Positions 46,437 to 58,711 of a stretch of DNA of 64,000 bases are shown here, in pieces. Numbering within the stretch: position 1 is the first letter of the stretch; every line of letters begins with the position of its first letter. The DNA comes from Actinomucor elegans. Lineage: Eukaryota; Mucoromycota; Mucoromycetes; Mucorales; Mucoraceae. Location: the NCBI GenBank assembly GCA_026027325.1, contig JAMSLZ010000009.1, positions 992,001 through 1,056,000 on the forward strand, given 5' to 3'. A program made the translations under genes and the position numbers. Under the pieces are notes generated by a model. The model did not search any database and was not told where the DNA came from. It saw only the letters and a program-made list of their open reading frames with translations.

Positions 46437-49400
46437 ATGGAACAAGGTAATCAGCCTACAGTTCTATATATTACTTGTTTACATTGACTAACAAAGAAAC
46501 CAATCTATTGTTTTGTTTAAACACGTGTATTTCATATATCTTTTAGAGGTAAGAAACTAACGTTTCATTCAAGACGATCTACTCGAAACCTATACCTAAG
46601 TTAACCAATTCGCTTGTGTATATTAGTTGTACTACTTGATTGCCAAGTTTCTGGCGGCAGGTCCTTGTAAAGACGCAGCGCGCGTTTTAGAAAACGAATT
46701 GAAACAGCATCGTGAACTGTTACCTCATACAATTACTTATGAAGGAAAGCAAGTGCCCATGACTATGGATCGCCTTGTAAGCATTAATAGCTGACGCGCT
46801 TTCAATGGTACTTACTCATGTTATTATAGTCTCGAGAATACCCCAACATTAGTAATAACTATCTGTTGGATCTACTTGGAAAGTTTTTGGGTCATTTCAA
46901 AGAAACAGGCGATCCCACTATACTTCGTGTTAGTGCTTTACGGCACGGAGACAAATCACTATTAACTATGCTGTCTGCCTTTGTGCCTCACGACGAACAT
47001 GAGCGATGCAACTATTTGACTATGACACCCACACAACTAGATAAGCTACCTATTCGTAAGTGTTTAAATCTATGGGCGAGATAATCTGACTAAGCGATTC
47101 AATAGATCGGTTGTTAATAGCTAGAGAGATGGGAGCCAAAGCGATGAAGATGCCGACTGCCTTATCAACATTCTATAGAGAAGTAAGTGTCAACTAGTGT
47201 TTACTGAATCAAAAGATTAATTGTTTTGCATGAATTAGCGTGTGACGATATCAGGTCATCGTAATCCAGTTTACTGTGTAGCCTTTGATAAAACCAACCG
47301 AAGATTATTTACAGGCAGTGATGACTTCTTGGTCAAAGTGTGGTGCGTTAGGACAGGCTATTTGATTCATACTATTCGAGGCCATCAGAACATCATCACG
47401 GATATTGCTATTAATCAAGAAAACTCGTTAATTGCAACTGCTTCTTCCGATGGATGTGTACGCGTTTGGACTATGGATGAATATAAACCTATCATGTGCT
47501 TGAGGCCAAATGCTACAACGGTAAGTTATAATCTTTATCTTGTATCCGTGTTTATTGAGCAACGGGATAGATCAAGCCATTCACAACTGTCAAATTTTCG
47601 CCTTCACCAAGAGCAGAAACGCGTTATTTAATGGCTACCAATGAGGATGGTTTTGTTAGATTATGGCGATGGGATCGAGATACATTACAGTTCTTCGATA
47701 TTGATACACCTATTACATTCAGCTGTCGATTCAGAGCAAGGGATAGATTAAGATGCTCTTCATTCAATTACACAGGCACCAAATTCGCTGTTGCTGGTGA
47801 TGATGGATTTGTTTACGTGTTTTCTACTATTCAAGTACCTACAGCGCACGAAGGCCAGTTATCGAGTACAGAAAGCCAAGATGGAAGCGCTCGACCTGCA
47901 GCAGGAAGAGGTCGAAGAAAGTTCGCCAATGCTCTGTTTCCTGACAAGAATAGCCAGCTATTGACACAAGCTGTTGTGCCCATAGGTACACTAGAGGGCC
48001 ATATGGGTAGTGTTACTGATCTAGCGTACAGTCATGATGGCCAACGTATATTAAGTGGCTGTCAAGACGGCACGGCTCGTATATGGACGTTTGATAAAGA
48101 AACAAAAAAATGGAGCTCCATTGTATTAGATCTCAAAGTATCAATTCATGATCAAGTGCCTATTGTTAAGCCCTCTACCCCTAATTCAACTGTCATGAGT
48201 AGAACCACCTCCATAAATCAAGCTCAATCACCTCAACCATCACCTACAGTAGCAAACAACCAAGATCAACATGAAATAGGTACATTGATGCCCTCGATTG
48301 ATGATATGGATGATAATCGTATCACATTACCCGAAACAACGGCAGCAACAATGGACGTAGATCCACCAATGATTCCTACAGCGATAGACCCACCCAAAGT
48401 ATCCATGATTGCCTGGAGTGCGGATGATCGTTGGTGTATTATTGCGTCCAACCAAGGCGAAATCCGTGTTTATTATGCCTATAACGGCCAACCTGCCTGT
48501 ATTCTTAAAGGTCATGAAGGCGAAATTTACGCACTCGATAATCACCCATTGGATCCTAGCACTATTCTCTCCGCAGGCTATGATGGTAATGTCATTCTAT
48601 GGGATGTTCAAAAGCAAAAGGTCATTACTTGTACCAACCATGTGGGTAGAACTTTTACGGACTGTAAGTTCTCGAAAGATGCAATGAAATATGCTATCAC
48701 AGATGAAGAAGGCCACTGCACCCTGTTTGGTATCGGTGGATTGGATAAAGATTATGAGCAAGTGCGAAGTTGGGAAAGAGGACAGTATTTCATGTCAGAT
48801 TATCAAGCTTTAAGACATTTTGCAGATGGAAGTTTTGTCGATGATCCTACGCAGCAACATCCTTATGCCATGCCTTTTTCACCGATTATTGATTTGCAGG
48901 GTGTAGCATACCCCAATCAAAAGAAACTGGGCTACGGAAGAAGTATTCCAACTACTTCTGAAACGTTTGAATTGGAAGACACGAAACGCTCGGCTTGTTA
49001 TGATCAAGAAGAAGAGGAACTTCGATTAACAAAATTAATTGTATTGCCTTCACTGGATCGAGCTACTGTAGCTAGAAAACGGCGCGACTTTGTTCGATTT
49101 GATGATGATGAAGAAGCCGATATTGCATCAGCTAATAACATTCAGTTCCAGTTTCCACCACCTGTACCTCCAGTACTTTTACCAGATGATTCTGCTGATG
49201 AAGACTATCATGATGACGATGATGCGAATAATGCAGCGTATGCCTCCAGTGGCAATAGTAGTGATGAAGGCGGATCTGATGAATTTGTAGTAAGAGATGA
49301 TGATACAGCACGCTTATCTCATCATCATAGCAGCAGTCGCCATGATACTGATCAAGATAACGAGGACGATGATGATGATGATGATGATGGACCTATGACT

Positions 49401-51414
49401 CGTAGTCGTGCCTCTCATTTGCCTTCGCGTACTTTGAGTCGACCTTCTAATGCCAGCAATGTACGTCGTGTCACTCGACGTGGACGTGGACGTGGTGCTG
49501 GATCTGCTCGGGGCGGACTTGCAAGAGGTAGTCGTGGAAGCGGACGTGCTTCAGCATCCACACGTAAAAGACGAGTTCGATCTGATGATGATGAAGAAGA
49601 GCAGCCTGTAAGAGCTAGAGCCAGAAGACGAGTAGCCGAAATTCCTTCTTATGTAGAAAGCGATTTTGAAAGCGAAGAAGAGTTTGTGGATGTAGAAAGT
49701 GATGTAGAATCGATTTCAGAGGCAGGACCTTCGAATACGCAACAACGATACAATATAGATAATAACAACCTTAATAATAACGTGGCTTCATCAACAAATC
49801 AAGAAGATCGTAAAGGCAAAAGAAAGCTGCGATCATCTACTATCAATAGTGATGATGATTTTATCAACACCCTTGTACAGCAGCAGTTTTATAACAATAA
49901 CAATCTGAATAATCAGCCTAGTAGTAGTATGGAAGTTACTGCTTCTTCTACTTCTTCTTCAGCACCTATAGGAAGAGCTACCCGAAGTCGAACTAATCAA
50001 CCTGAATATATCCCTCCTCCACCCAAACCAATCACTACCACCACTAATAACAAAGCCTCTCTTAAAAAAGTTGCCAAACAACGCGACATACCACGTGATC
50101 TCTCAGTAGAAGAGATCAAGGAACATGAACCTATTCCATGGATCACCAACACTGAACGTTCATTACACAAATACCTACCACAACTAGGCGATATTGTTGT
50201 GATATTAACTGAAGGTCATAAACAATACCTACGCTCTTCTGACATGAAGCACTTTTTCGACAGTGATAAGCACGGTGTTATTGATAAGCATGAGCCCGTC
50301 TTATTTGCTAAAATCAATCATATCAGTTGGCACGTAGGACCCCCAGCATTCTGCAAGCTCAAACTATCTATGCTGGCTTTACCCAATCTACCACAAGTAC
50401 TTCAACACCGTGTTGATCCAGTATGGGTGAATAGTAGCCTATCACAGCAAGTTATTGAGTATACAGACGAAGACGGATGTCCTGAATTCATTGTGCTTTG
50501 GGAACGTTTCCTAGCATCCATGACCATGTTTCAATCATTGCGGATTGGACAAAAAGTCGAGGCGCTTTATGATGAAGGTCAATATACAGGCACCATTTCA
50601 TCCACCAACCGGCAGGGACTATATTGGAAGCAGGCGCAGATGCCTAGTCCTTGGGCTTTTTACCATGTTCTTTGGGACGATGCTAATTCGACACCTGAAG
50701 ATATGTGTCCTTGGGAATTAGTGCCGGCTGGTGAAGATTTCCGACAACGATATGATGTGGCACCTAGCTTAACGGCGGCGCAAATCAAACGAGCCAAGGA
50801 TACGTTGAATTGGCTTTCGAATCTGGAGGACTTCTTCTTATATGTGCACCAAGTCAATTACTATGATTATCCACCCTATCTATCTATGATTGCTTATCCT
50901 ATTTGTCTGGATATGATTCAAGAAAGGCTAAATAATAACTTTTATAGATCCGTAGACGCAAGTATCAATACATTAAGCGGTGAAACCTTTTTTTTCTAAC
51001 ACTTTTCGTTCCATATACCAGGGCTTGATTGACGATGTTGAATTGATAAAGAAGAATGCTATGCGATACAATGCTGAATCTTCACCAGCTCATAAAAACG
51101 CGATTCGATTAGCTCACTTTTTCAAAACGCGTATCCTAAGTAAGTTTTTTTTTTATTTTTTTATTTTACAAAACCCTACATAAGCTAATACCCTTTATAT
51201 AGAACCTTCTATGCCTCTTGCCAATTCAAGAGGAGGTGGCGGCGGAAGAAGAAGAGCTATTGCTGAAGAATCTGATGATGAATATGATAATGAAGAAGCA
51301 CAAAAATATGAATCAGAAGAGGAACCCATTCCTAAGAAATCATCCTATGGTACTGAAGATGATGAAGATGATTTTGTTAATGATGATGATGAAGAGGATG
51401 ATTATTATGAATAA
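46437..51414 (+). CDS. BRWD/PHIP-like WD40-repeat and bromodomain protein
   Basis: Nine exons sum to 1486 codons (1485 aa): 46437-46446, a 2-nt exon 46547-46548, 46627-46776, 46830-47055, 47106-47182, 47239-47520, 47581-50961, 51022-51139 and 51203-51414. The BRWD N-terminal helix reads MEQ-ELYYLIAKFLAAGPC. Next come about eight WD40 repeats: ISGHRNPVYCVAFDKTNRR, IRGHQNIITDIAINQENS, LEGHMGSVTDLAYSHDGQR, LKGHEGEIYALDNHPLDPS. Then YGRSIPTTSETFELED, long acidic and RGG/RGRG stretches, a second folded block (WITNTERSLHKYLPQLGD, ISWHVGPPAFCKLKLSML) and one bromodomain spanning DTLNWLSNLEDFFLYV, MIQERLNNNFYRSVDA and IKKNAMRYNAESSPAHKNAI. The end is an acidic tail. Bromodomains bind acetyl-lysine, and animal BRWD proteins also serve as CUL4-DDB1 substrate receptors. 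One bromodomain, where animals have two, fits fungal homologues. Confidence 0.9.
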
Positions 51415-51949
51415 AAATAATTATCCTTGAATAGGAAAAACTTTTATTCTAGAATAAATGAAATCAGGGCCAAATGTCTTGTACAATCTAGATTTTGTTT
51501 CACTATATATATACTGCTGTCTCTAACAAATAGGAGTAATAAGGTTGAGGGTGACCATAGGAGGTTATATTCTGTACGAAATTAAAAAAAAAGGGAATCG
51601 TACTCAAAATATCCTCTATGGTATTCATCACGGACAATGCATAATATAAAGTGTCCTTTTTTGAAAAGATGATAGTGTATGTTTTTAGTTCTTAAACAAC
51701 ACGCATTCGATTAACAGAATCAACCGCAAGAAGGTAAAAGTATGTCGGATTCCAAAGAGGTGAGGCGTAATAAAAAATATATATGATAAAATAATAAGAG
51801 TAAATGCGCATATCAAGTGTGCGTGTTAGCTACCGCCTGAAACTAATGAAGAATAGAGCTTCGAAAAGAAGAGAGAATAAGAGTAATGGACAATATTTCC
51901 AGCCTGTTAGTATACTATGTAGTTTTTTTTTTTGGATACTTACATTGTT

Positions 51950-51995
51950 TGGCTTAATGTTGCATCTGATGACTAGTACATGTACGAAATGAAGC
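51950..51995 (+). repeat. Dispersed repeat family member (copy 6)
   Basis: Reads GGCTTAATGTTGCATCTGAT, then GACTAGTACATG and GAAATGAAGC. Confidence 0.5.
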
Positions 51996-52244
51996 ACTAC
52001 ATTCAATATACTTAATAATTGACTAAAATACTATGCGTATATTATATTTGAGGCACATGCAGTAATTTGCAAATATTTCATCTAAATTGGATAGAATGAT
52101 CAATAGATCTCTTGATCGATTGTATCATCATTAAATCTGATGACCAGTTGTTTGGATATCCCAAATGTATAGTTGAATCTACTAGAAGCATAGTTTAACT
52201 AAAGTACAATAAGTATTTTTTGCAAAAGCTAAATAATGATCAAT

Positions 52245-52320
52245 GGATTGTTCAACTGATCCTGGTTAAATGCCCCATTTAAAAAGTACTTTCGCAAAAT
52301 GAGCAGTTATGTCTTCTGGC
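52245..52320 (+). repeat. Dispersed repeat family member (copy 7)
   Basis: Reads TGATCCTGGTTAAATGCCCC, then CAAAATGAGCAGTTATG. A more diverged copy. Confidence 0.4.
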
Positions 52321-52745
52321 ATAATTAATTATCCGTTAAAGGTACATAACAAGTACACTAGTGCATAAAAAAGGTTATTAATTTTAATATTATTAGAATC
52401 TATATTTACGCTTTAAAAAGGGATCCGGGTTTCCTTCGTAAATAATCATGATGTAAACATGCAGTCATTTATCTAAATTCGATCGAATCGTACCTTTCAT
52501 TAATTTAATACTACTATTGGTAAGGTAAGTATATTTCAAATATGTGTATATTATAGTATGGAGTTTTATTATTATTATATTATATCAGTATTATTAAATT
52601 GAGATGGCATAGGTTTTGGTAGAATGAATAAACATAGTATAATAGGAAGCATGCATTACATAAATATAACAAAGAAAAGGAAACTTCTACCATAACAAAT
52701 ATGCCGCTAATAATGTGTTGTTTGTTTGATATAAGTACATGAAGG

Positions 52746-53781
52746 TTACCGCTTCTTTTTACTACAAGTATACAATAGCTTTTGCCATTGTTTACTAATT
52801 GAATGAAACATAGAAGTGGGTGCTTTTTCTAATAAATCAGAATCAGATCTTCTTCTTCGTATCGCTGGCTGTTGTTGAGCCGTTAATCGCAACAGAGGCA
52901 GCGACAGTCTATGTAAGGTTCTGTATCCTTTTTTGTGATGCACGCTTGATGCAGCATCGTCATCATCTTGTTGGCTAATGTCTGGTAGGGGCTCTACTGG
53001 TGAATACTTTAACGGTTTCGGTGGATATTGAGTAATGATGGGTGGTAGAATTGGATTAGTAGTTATAGTAGTGGTAGTAGTTGTAGTATTATAAGGTGAG
53101 GTTTCAGTCGTTTGCTGTTCTAAATTAATGGTTGTATTAATCACGACTTTGCTCAACTGCTGTGGTTGAATAGCAGAATCTTTAAATACGTCTTGTGCAT
53201 CTTTGTATTTCTTTTTCTTGCTTTTCAGGGTCCAAGAATGAAAGCGTGATGCACGAGGTTGATCTTCGAGTGAAGTGTTATTAAATTTATTCCTTAAATA
53301 TAAGGATGATTTTCGTAGTAAATTGCCTGCTGATAGGCGTCTATTTGTTTCAATACCCTGATTTTCATTTTGCTCTATTCGTAGATTACTGTTTCTCGTT
53401 GTATTCGAACGCGTTGCTAAGGAAGTAGTAATGGCTATTGAATCGTGACTGTTCTGGTTGTTGCTAAGGTGACTGTTCTGGTCACTATAGTGACTGTTCG
53501 GATCGCTAAGCTGACTGTCCTGGTTGCTAAGGTGGTCAATACTATCTCGGTCGCTATGCCGATCCTATTTAACCATTGAATTAATGAATTATCAGTATAC
53601 CAGCGGATTATTCGCGTACCTGATCGTCAATAGAAGAGCAAGATAGTGAGGTATCATTATTATTCAATAATATTTGAGACCTTCTTTTATCAAACTGTCT
53701 CATTAAATCTCTTGTAAAAGAGTCGTGTGGCGTTAGAGATATTCCACTTGGCATGGGCAACCATTCATTAGTGGCACTCAT
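52746..53781 (-). CDS. Low-complexity protein with SNQNSH-type repeats
   Basis: Two exons joined at a GTACGC...AATAG intron near 53574-53630. Start ATG at 53781 (MSATNEWLPMPSGISLTP). The second exon opens with DRHSDRDSIDHLSNQDS, then a short degenerate repeat (DSQLSDPNSHYSDQNSHLSN), a basic patch LKSKKKKYKD, a long Thr run (TSPYNTTTTTTTITTNP), a Pro-rich block (PPIITQYPPKPLKYSP), and a basic end with RRRRSDSDLL (RRxS phosphosite-like) and SISKQWQKLLYTCSKKKR. No enzyme or folded domain is evident. It is probably a disordered regulatory or signalling protein; I do not know its family. Exon 2 contains no early ATG, which is why the two-exon model is needed. Confidence 0.68.
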
Positions 53782-54026
53782 TATCCAATGAAATAGGAGC
53801 ACTATGCTTATGCAAAAAAAAAAAGAAAAGAAAAAGAAAGTGAAAGAAAGAGATGGTTTGCTTTTTGATCCTCAAGAGAATACCAAGGCTAGAAAAAAAA
53901 CCAGTTTTTTTGTTTCCTAATGGCCCTAAAGACACGTGTAGCAAATCAGGGTACAAGTTGACACATTAAAAGACCATATATAGAATTAAAGAACGTTTAT
54001 TTCATCAAAGACAGAGTTAGTAGATA

Positions 54027-54899
<873 letters not shown>

Positions 54900-55633
54900 T
54901 GTAAGTTGTATTGTAAGCTGGAGAAAGAAGCAGAAGAAGGAAAAGGGGAACAAAAATATTTTCGACTTGGTATGATTCGAGATTTCAAGTGCCGACGGAC
55001 GTTTTTCTGATTTGAACTTGCTGGCTCTTGTTCCTTGAGGGCAGTAGCTTGATTACGGACTAGCCTCTAAGAATATCTCAGCAAATGGACCCTCCATCTG
55101 CTTTTGGATCTCTTTTACAATGATATATATGCTATTTTGCGATGGTGATTGTGGCACAACCTTCCCACGCATGTGAGGGCCCTGTTACATATTTAAGATG
55201 TTTGGAATACCTAGTTCTAAGCGAAAACCTTATTAACTTCTAATTGAGAACCTTGCTAGAGGCGCTTAAACTTTCAAATGCTATATTGAATCCCCGACAC
55301 CCAATCAAGATGGTGTTTGGAGGTTTAAAATAAGAAATGTCTGAGAGATTTAAAATCGGTTTGGTATCGACTCAATTTCACTTTTTTAAAAATAGCAAAG
55401 TACAATATGCAAAGAATTAAGCTGTGAATACATTGATACACGTAGTTTCTTATATTTCATTGAATCAATAGATTTATTTTTGATGAAATATTAAATCTCT
55501 ATAAAGGAACATCCTTAGGAATTTTTCCATTTTCGGTTATTTCCAACCTCTCAAATTTCCTTGCCTGATCTCGGTAAAGGTCCATTTGATTAGCGATAAT
55601 GTTTAGAATAAGCTGCTGTATTTAACAGAGCAT
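54900..55633. other. Intergenic, no supported gene
   Basis: Promoter side of the isomerase gene and spacer up to the DIRS-like element. No coding potential or repeats recognised. Confidence 0.55.
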
Positions 55634-55661
55634 TCCTAATGTTGGCGAAACGAAGTCAAAT

Positions 55662-55743
55662 AATGTGATAGATGCTCTCAGAGCCACGCTTTATTTTCCT
55701 TTTTGTAATAAATAATAGTTTCCCTTTCTTCCCTATATCTTTC
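55662..55743 (+). repeat. Left inverted repeat of the DIRS-like element
   Basis: 82 bp starting AATGTGATAGATGCTCTCAG. By eye it is identical to the reverse complement of 57539-57620. Confidence 0.95.
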
Positions 55744-55823
55744 TGCCTAAGCATTACTATTCAATTTTTTTTTTTTTTTTTTTTTTGGGAGGGAGTGAGA
55801 TATAAAATATATAATTATGTTAA

Positions 55824-56600
55824 CTAGATTCCTAGAAATCGGCGATACCAAGGGTGGGTATCTATCACATTATTTGACTTCGTTTCGCCAACATTAGGAT
55901 TGTTTGTTGTTCCTAAAACAATCTCAGTTGGCTCCACTCCGTCTTCTAATGTGATAGTGTTTTCCGTTTGAGAAAAAATTGAATAAGTGATTGCCGTACT
56001 TGAGGATTCTTGATTTGTTGGTTTATAATAGAATTTTTCAAAAGTATTTGAGTTAAGGCTCCAGCCAGCATGTTCTTTTACTGAATCGATAGAGTGTCCC
56101 TTTTCCACCGCTTTTGTACTTGACGCCGCTCGTATTGAATGTGCTTTGAATTTAGTGGTGTCGATACCCGATTTTTCCATTAGTAGTTTAACCCAGTTGG
56201 ACATGGTTGATGGACGAATGGAGGTAACTGATTCTGGTTTTTCAATAAAAGCTAAGAATAAAGTGTGATCCACAGGTAGATTTCTCCTTAAAATCGCAGT
56301 TTTTTGAACAAATACATTTAGAGTAGATACCGGGCATAAGCGAGAATCTTGAAGAACGCCTAACTTAGATGTCTTGACTTGAGTTTCTTTGGGCTCACGA
56401 AAGTGTACTGTGACTCCTGTAAGAGTTGAATTTGTTGAATCTTGATACTGAAAGATAGTGTCACGAAATTGAAGTCTGCCCATATCCGATCTTGGTCTGG
56501 CCATCGTAGCTAAGCAAAGTAAAGCAATTGTTTTGAGTTGTAAATCATATAAGTTTAGGTTATTTGAATCTGCCCAAGATGAAAGAATGAACATAGTCAT
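55824..56600 (-). CDS. DIRS-type tyrosine recombinase
   Basis: From the first ATG in frame (56600) the ORF gives 258 aa; the open frame extends further upstream but overlaps the gag-like ORF. The core reads LQLKTIALLCLATMARPRSD with the first catalytic Arg, VTVHFREPKETQVKTSKLG, LCPVSTLNVFVQKT, LPVDHTLFLAFIEKPESV and RPSTMSNWVKLLMEKSGI. KAHSIRAASSTKAVEKG supplies HxxR, HAGW the second His position, and TFEKFYYKP the nucleophile Tyr. This is the R-H-R-Y set of DIRS recombinases, which join the circular intermediate to genomic DNA. The C-terminal coding part runs through the internal complementary region. All catalytic residues appear present. Confidence 0.87.
   Translation of the reverse strand: MTMFILSSWADSNNLNLYDLQLKTIALLCLATMARPRSDMGRLQFRDTIFQYQDSTNSTLTGVTVHFREPKETQVKTSKLGVLQDSRLCPVSTLNVFVQKTAILRRNLPVDHTLFLAFIEKPESVTSIRPSTMSNWVKLLMEKSGIDTTKFKAHSIRAASSTKAVEKGHSIDSVKEHAGWSLNSNTFEKFYYKPTNQESSSTAITYSIFSQTENTITLEDGVEPTEIVLGTTNNPNVGETKSNNVIDTHPWYRRFLGI
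55860..55957 (+). repeat. Internal complementary region (ICR) of the DIRS-like element
   Basis: The left part up to 55898 is complementary to the left terminus (CCTAATGTTGGCGAAACGAA...). From 55899 it is complementary to the right terminus (...GGAACAACAAACAAT). It overlaps the end of the recombinase ORF. Confidence 0.92.
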
Positions 56601-56637
56601 TTTGTTTGTTGTTGAGGGTTCTGCGGCAGTTGTTGAA

Positions 56638-57513
56638 CTATAGGTTGTTGTTGGCCACTGAAGGGGAGGGCTGTGAATTCTGTTGATTGGAGGGGAGAGT
56701 GCCTCTGCCTCGTCCTCCATGTTGAAAAGAGTGACCGCGTGACCAGTTCCCACGCCACGGTCCACCTCTTGACCTTCCTCTTCCTCGTGTTCCATTAAAT
56801 CCACGATTGTTGCTGAAGTTTCCCCTACTAAACGACGTTGCATCTCTGATGACCTTGTCTTCAAAGCGAGCTTTTTGAAGTTGTTCAACAAAGTTTCTAT
56901 CGAAAGTATTCGCTTTTCCATCTTCTTCTGGTGAATATTCCAAGTGTTTGATGCTTGAAGGTAGCCTAAGCGCTTTGAGGGAAACCTCTTTCGCCTCATT
57001 TTCTTGTAATTTCGCTGAGCCAAATCCGAAAATTGCAAGTCGTTGGGCTTGCTCAATGGTGTTATTAAAGATTTCTCTATCTTTTCCTGAGGTAAATTCT
57101 GCTTTGTCTTGCAGATACTGAAGTTGTTCGTACAATTCTGTACTGGCTCTAGCCTGGAGTCGTGTTGTTTCAGTGATCTTATGAATGGTACTGACGAGCT
57201 GATACGCATCCACCTTCCAGTTTTTGAGGTCCGGAATAAATTCTCTGTTGATTTGTTCTGCTTTTGTCCAAGTGTCATGGTTGTAACGCTGGATGGTTCT
57301 TTTGTATTGTTTGAAATCGTCCTTAAGTTGTGCTGAAGATGCATTGTCCAAGGTTTCGCTAATAACCAAGGGGAGTTCAGTCCCGTTGACTTGAATTTCT
57401 CTTTCTCTTGCTCGTTGTTCTTCGAGCTCTCTGAATAGGGCCTCCACTTGTGCGCGAGTGAGGTTTGTTTGCTGGTTAGACTCTTGAACATTAGTTATAT
57501 TGATATTATCCAT
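56638..57513 (-). CDS. Gag-like protein of the DIRS-like element
   Basis: ATG at 57513 (MDNINITNVQESN), about 291 aa. The N-terminal half is helical (TRAQVEALFRELEEQRARER, LKDDFKQYKRTIQRYNHD, DAYQLVSTIHKITETTRLQA). The C-terminus is an RGG-type RNA-binding tail (NNRGFNGTRGRGRSRGG, GHSFQHGGRGRG). This is the ORF1 layout of DIRS retrotransposons. It ends NNNL just before the recombinase region, where a full-length element would continue into RT. Confidence 0.78.
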   Translation of the reverse strand: MDNINITNVQESNQQTNLTRAQVEALFRELEEQRAREREIQVNGTELPLVISETLDNASSAQLKDDFKQYKRTIQRYNHDTWTKAEQINREFIPDLKNWKVDAYQLVSTIHKITETTRLQARASTELYEQLQYLQDKAEFTSGKDREIFNNTIEQAQRLAIFGFGSAKLQENEAKEVSLKALRLPSSIKHLEYSPEEDGKANTFDRNFVEQLQKARFEDKVIRDATSFSRGNFSNNRGFNGTRGRGRSRGGPWRGNWSRGHSFQHGGRGRGTLPSNQQNSQPSPSVANNNL

Positions 57514-57538
57514 AGTTAACCCCACGATGCGTGGCTTT

Positions 57539-57620
57539 GAAAGATATAGGGAAGAAAGGGAAACTATTATTTATTACAAAAAGGAAAATAAAGCGTGGCT
57601 CTGAGAGCATCTATCACATT
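57539..57620 (-). repeat. Right inverted repeat of the DIRS-like element
   Basis: 82 bp, perfect inverse of 55662-55743. Confidence 0.95.
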
Positions 57621-57670
57621 AGAAGACGGAGTGGAGCCAACTGAGATTGTTTTAGGAACAACAAACAATC

Positions 57671-58711
57671 ATCCAATTAGGCTTTAATGAGCATATACAA
57701 TATTGTTATAGTTGTCATTAGATTACATTTATTTCATACAATCAGAATCTATACATTTATACATCTTCACTATAGGGGAGAATGGGTTTTCTTGAGCTTC
57801 TTTCTCTCTATGGACAAAAAAGGACACATGCAAATTTTCTTGTCACATTTCACTCTTCCACACATGCCATTAGAAACGGAAAAGAGAGGCATGTACTTGT
57901 AATAAAATAATATGTAAAAGCGTATCTAAAACTAAATGCTTCGAATACAAAGATAAATAGTAAGAATATCGCGGTATATATCAACATCCTTGATATATAA
58001 TTGATGAGTCATGTATGCCTTTTAAATTTCATCTAATCATAATTAACCGCTACATATTTCTAAATCGTATAATAATGGGCATATTTTTATCATTCTGCAG
58101 AAATCGTTGAGGCTTCGAAAATTCATTCTACATTAATTAAAGCTTTACTTTATTTAATCGAAGATATTTCAATTAGATGAATAAACAAAGATACTATAGA
58201 TGCAGCAACTTACTTTGAGCAAGAAGTGCTCTTCAGATACAAGGTTTGATTGGGAGCGTTAATCGAGAGATATATTGATAATTAGATCCTAATTACAAAG
58301 AACGCGTATAATCTACAGTAGATCAGATGAAACAACTCAAAGCAGATGTAGTAACAATTGATTTCTTCAGCTGAAGTAATGATTTATGGTTATTTATCAT
58401 TGATATATACAATTCATCTTTGTCAGATATAATTCAATATGCGAACTCGTCTGCAACAATACCCATCGCAAGTAAAATCTACATCTACATCAATATGATT
58501 CAACTATACAACGACAGAGCTGCGCAATGAAAAATACATCGAAGCTGTAGAAGCAAAACCGATCTACAGCTATCTGTACTACGGACGTTATACCATGATC
58601 GAGTTACTACTTGCTATATATTGGATATTTAAACGAATAGTGGCAAAAGCACTGTATTTGAATGGAGATTGCTAGCAGAAACAAGTCATAAACTAAACTT
58701 TGCGCCGAAAT
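57671..58711. other. Intergenic, no supported gene
   Basis: AT-rich spacer right of the DIRS-like element and upstream of the next gene. Nothing recognisable. Confidence 0.5.

Larger units (their letters stand above)
51415..52745. other. Intergenic carrying dispersed-repeat copies
   Basis: No supported gene. AT-rich, with copies of the dispersed repeat family at about 51950-51995 and 52245-52320 and a partial match near 52115-52165. Confidence 0.55.
55634..57670 (-). mobile_element. Compact DIRS-like retrotransposon lacking RT/RNase H
   Basis: Perfect 82-bp inverted repeats (55662-55743 and 57539-57620) lie near the ends, each followed outward by a unique end (about 28 and 50 bp). Inside, 55860-55957 is an exact-looking internal complementary region. 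Its first half (to 55898) is the reverse complement of the left end and its second half the reverse complement of the right end, so it represents the joined termini. That arrangement is diagnostic of DIRS elements, which replicate through a circle and integrate by tyrosine recombinase without target duplication. Two ORFs are present on the minus strand, gag-like and tyrosine recombinase. The RT/RNase H/methyltransferase block expected between them is absent, so this is about 2 kb instead of 5-6 kb. Confidence 0.9.

Noticed and set aside
56601..57491. Upstream half of the long frame continuous with the recombinase
   Set aside because: It overlaps the gag-like ORF in another frame and has no family resemblance; the gag frame has clear helical and RGG structure.
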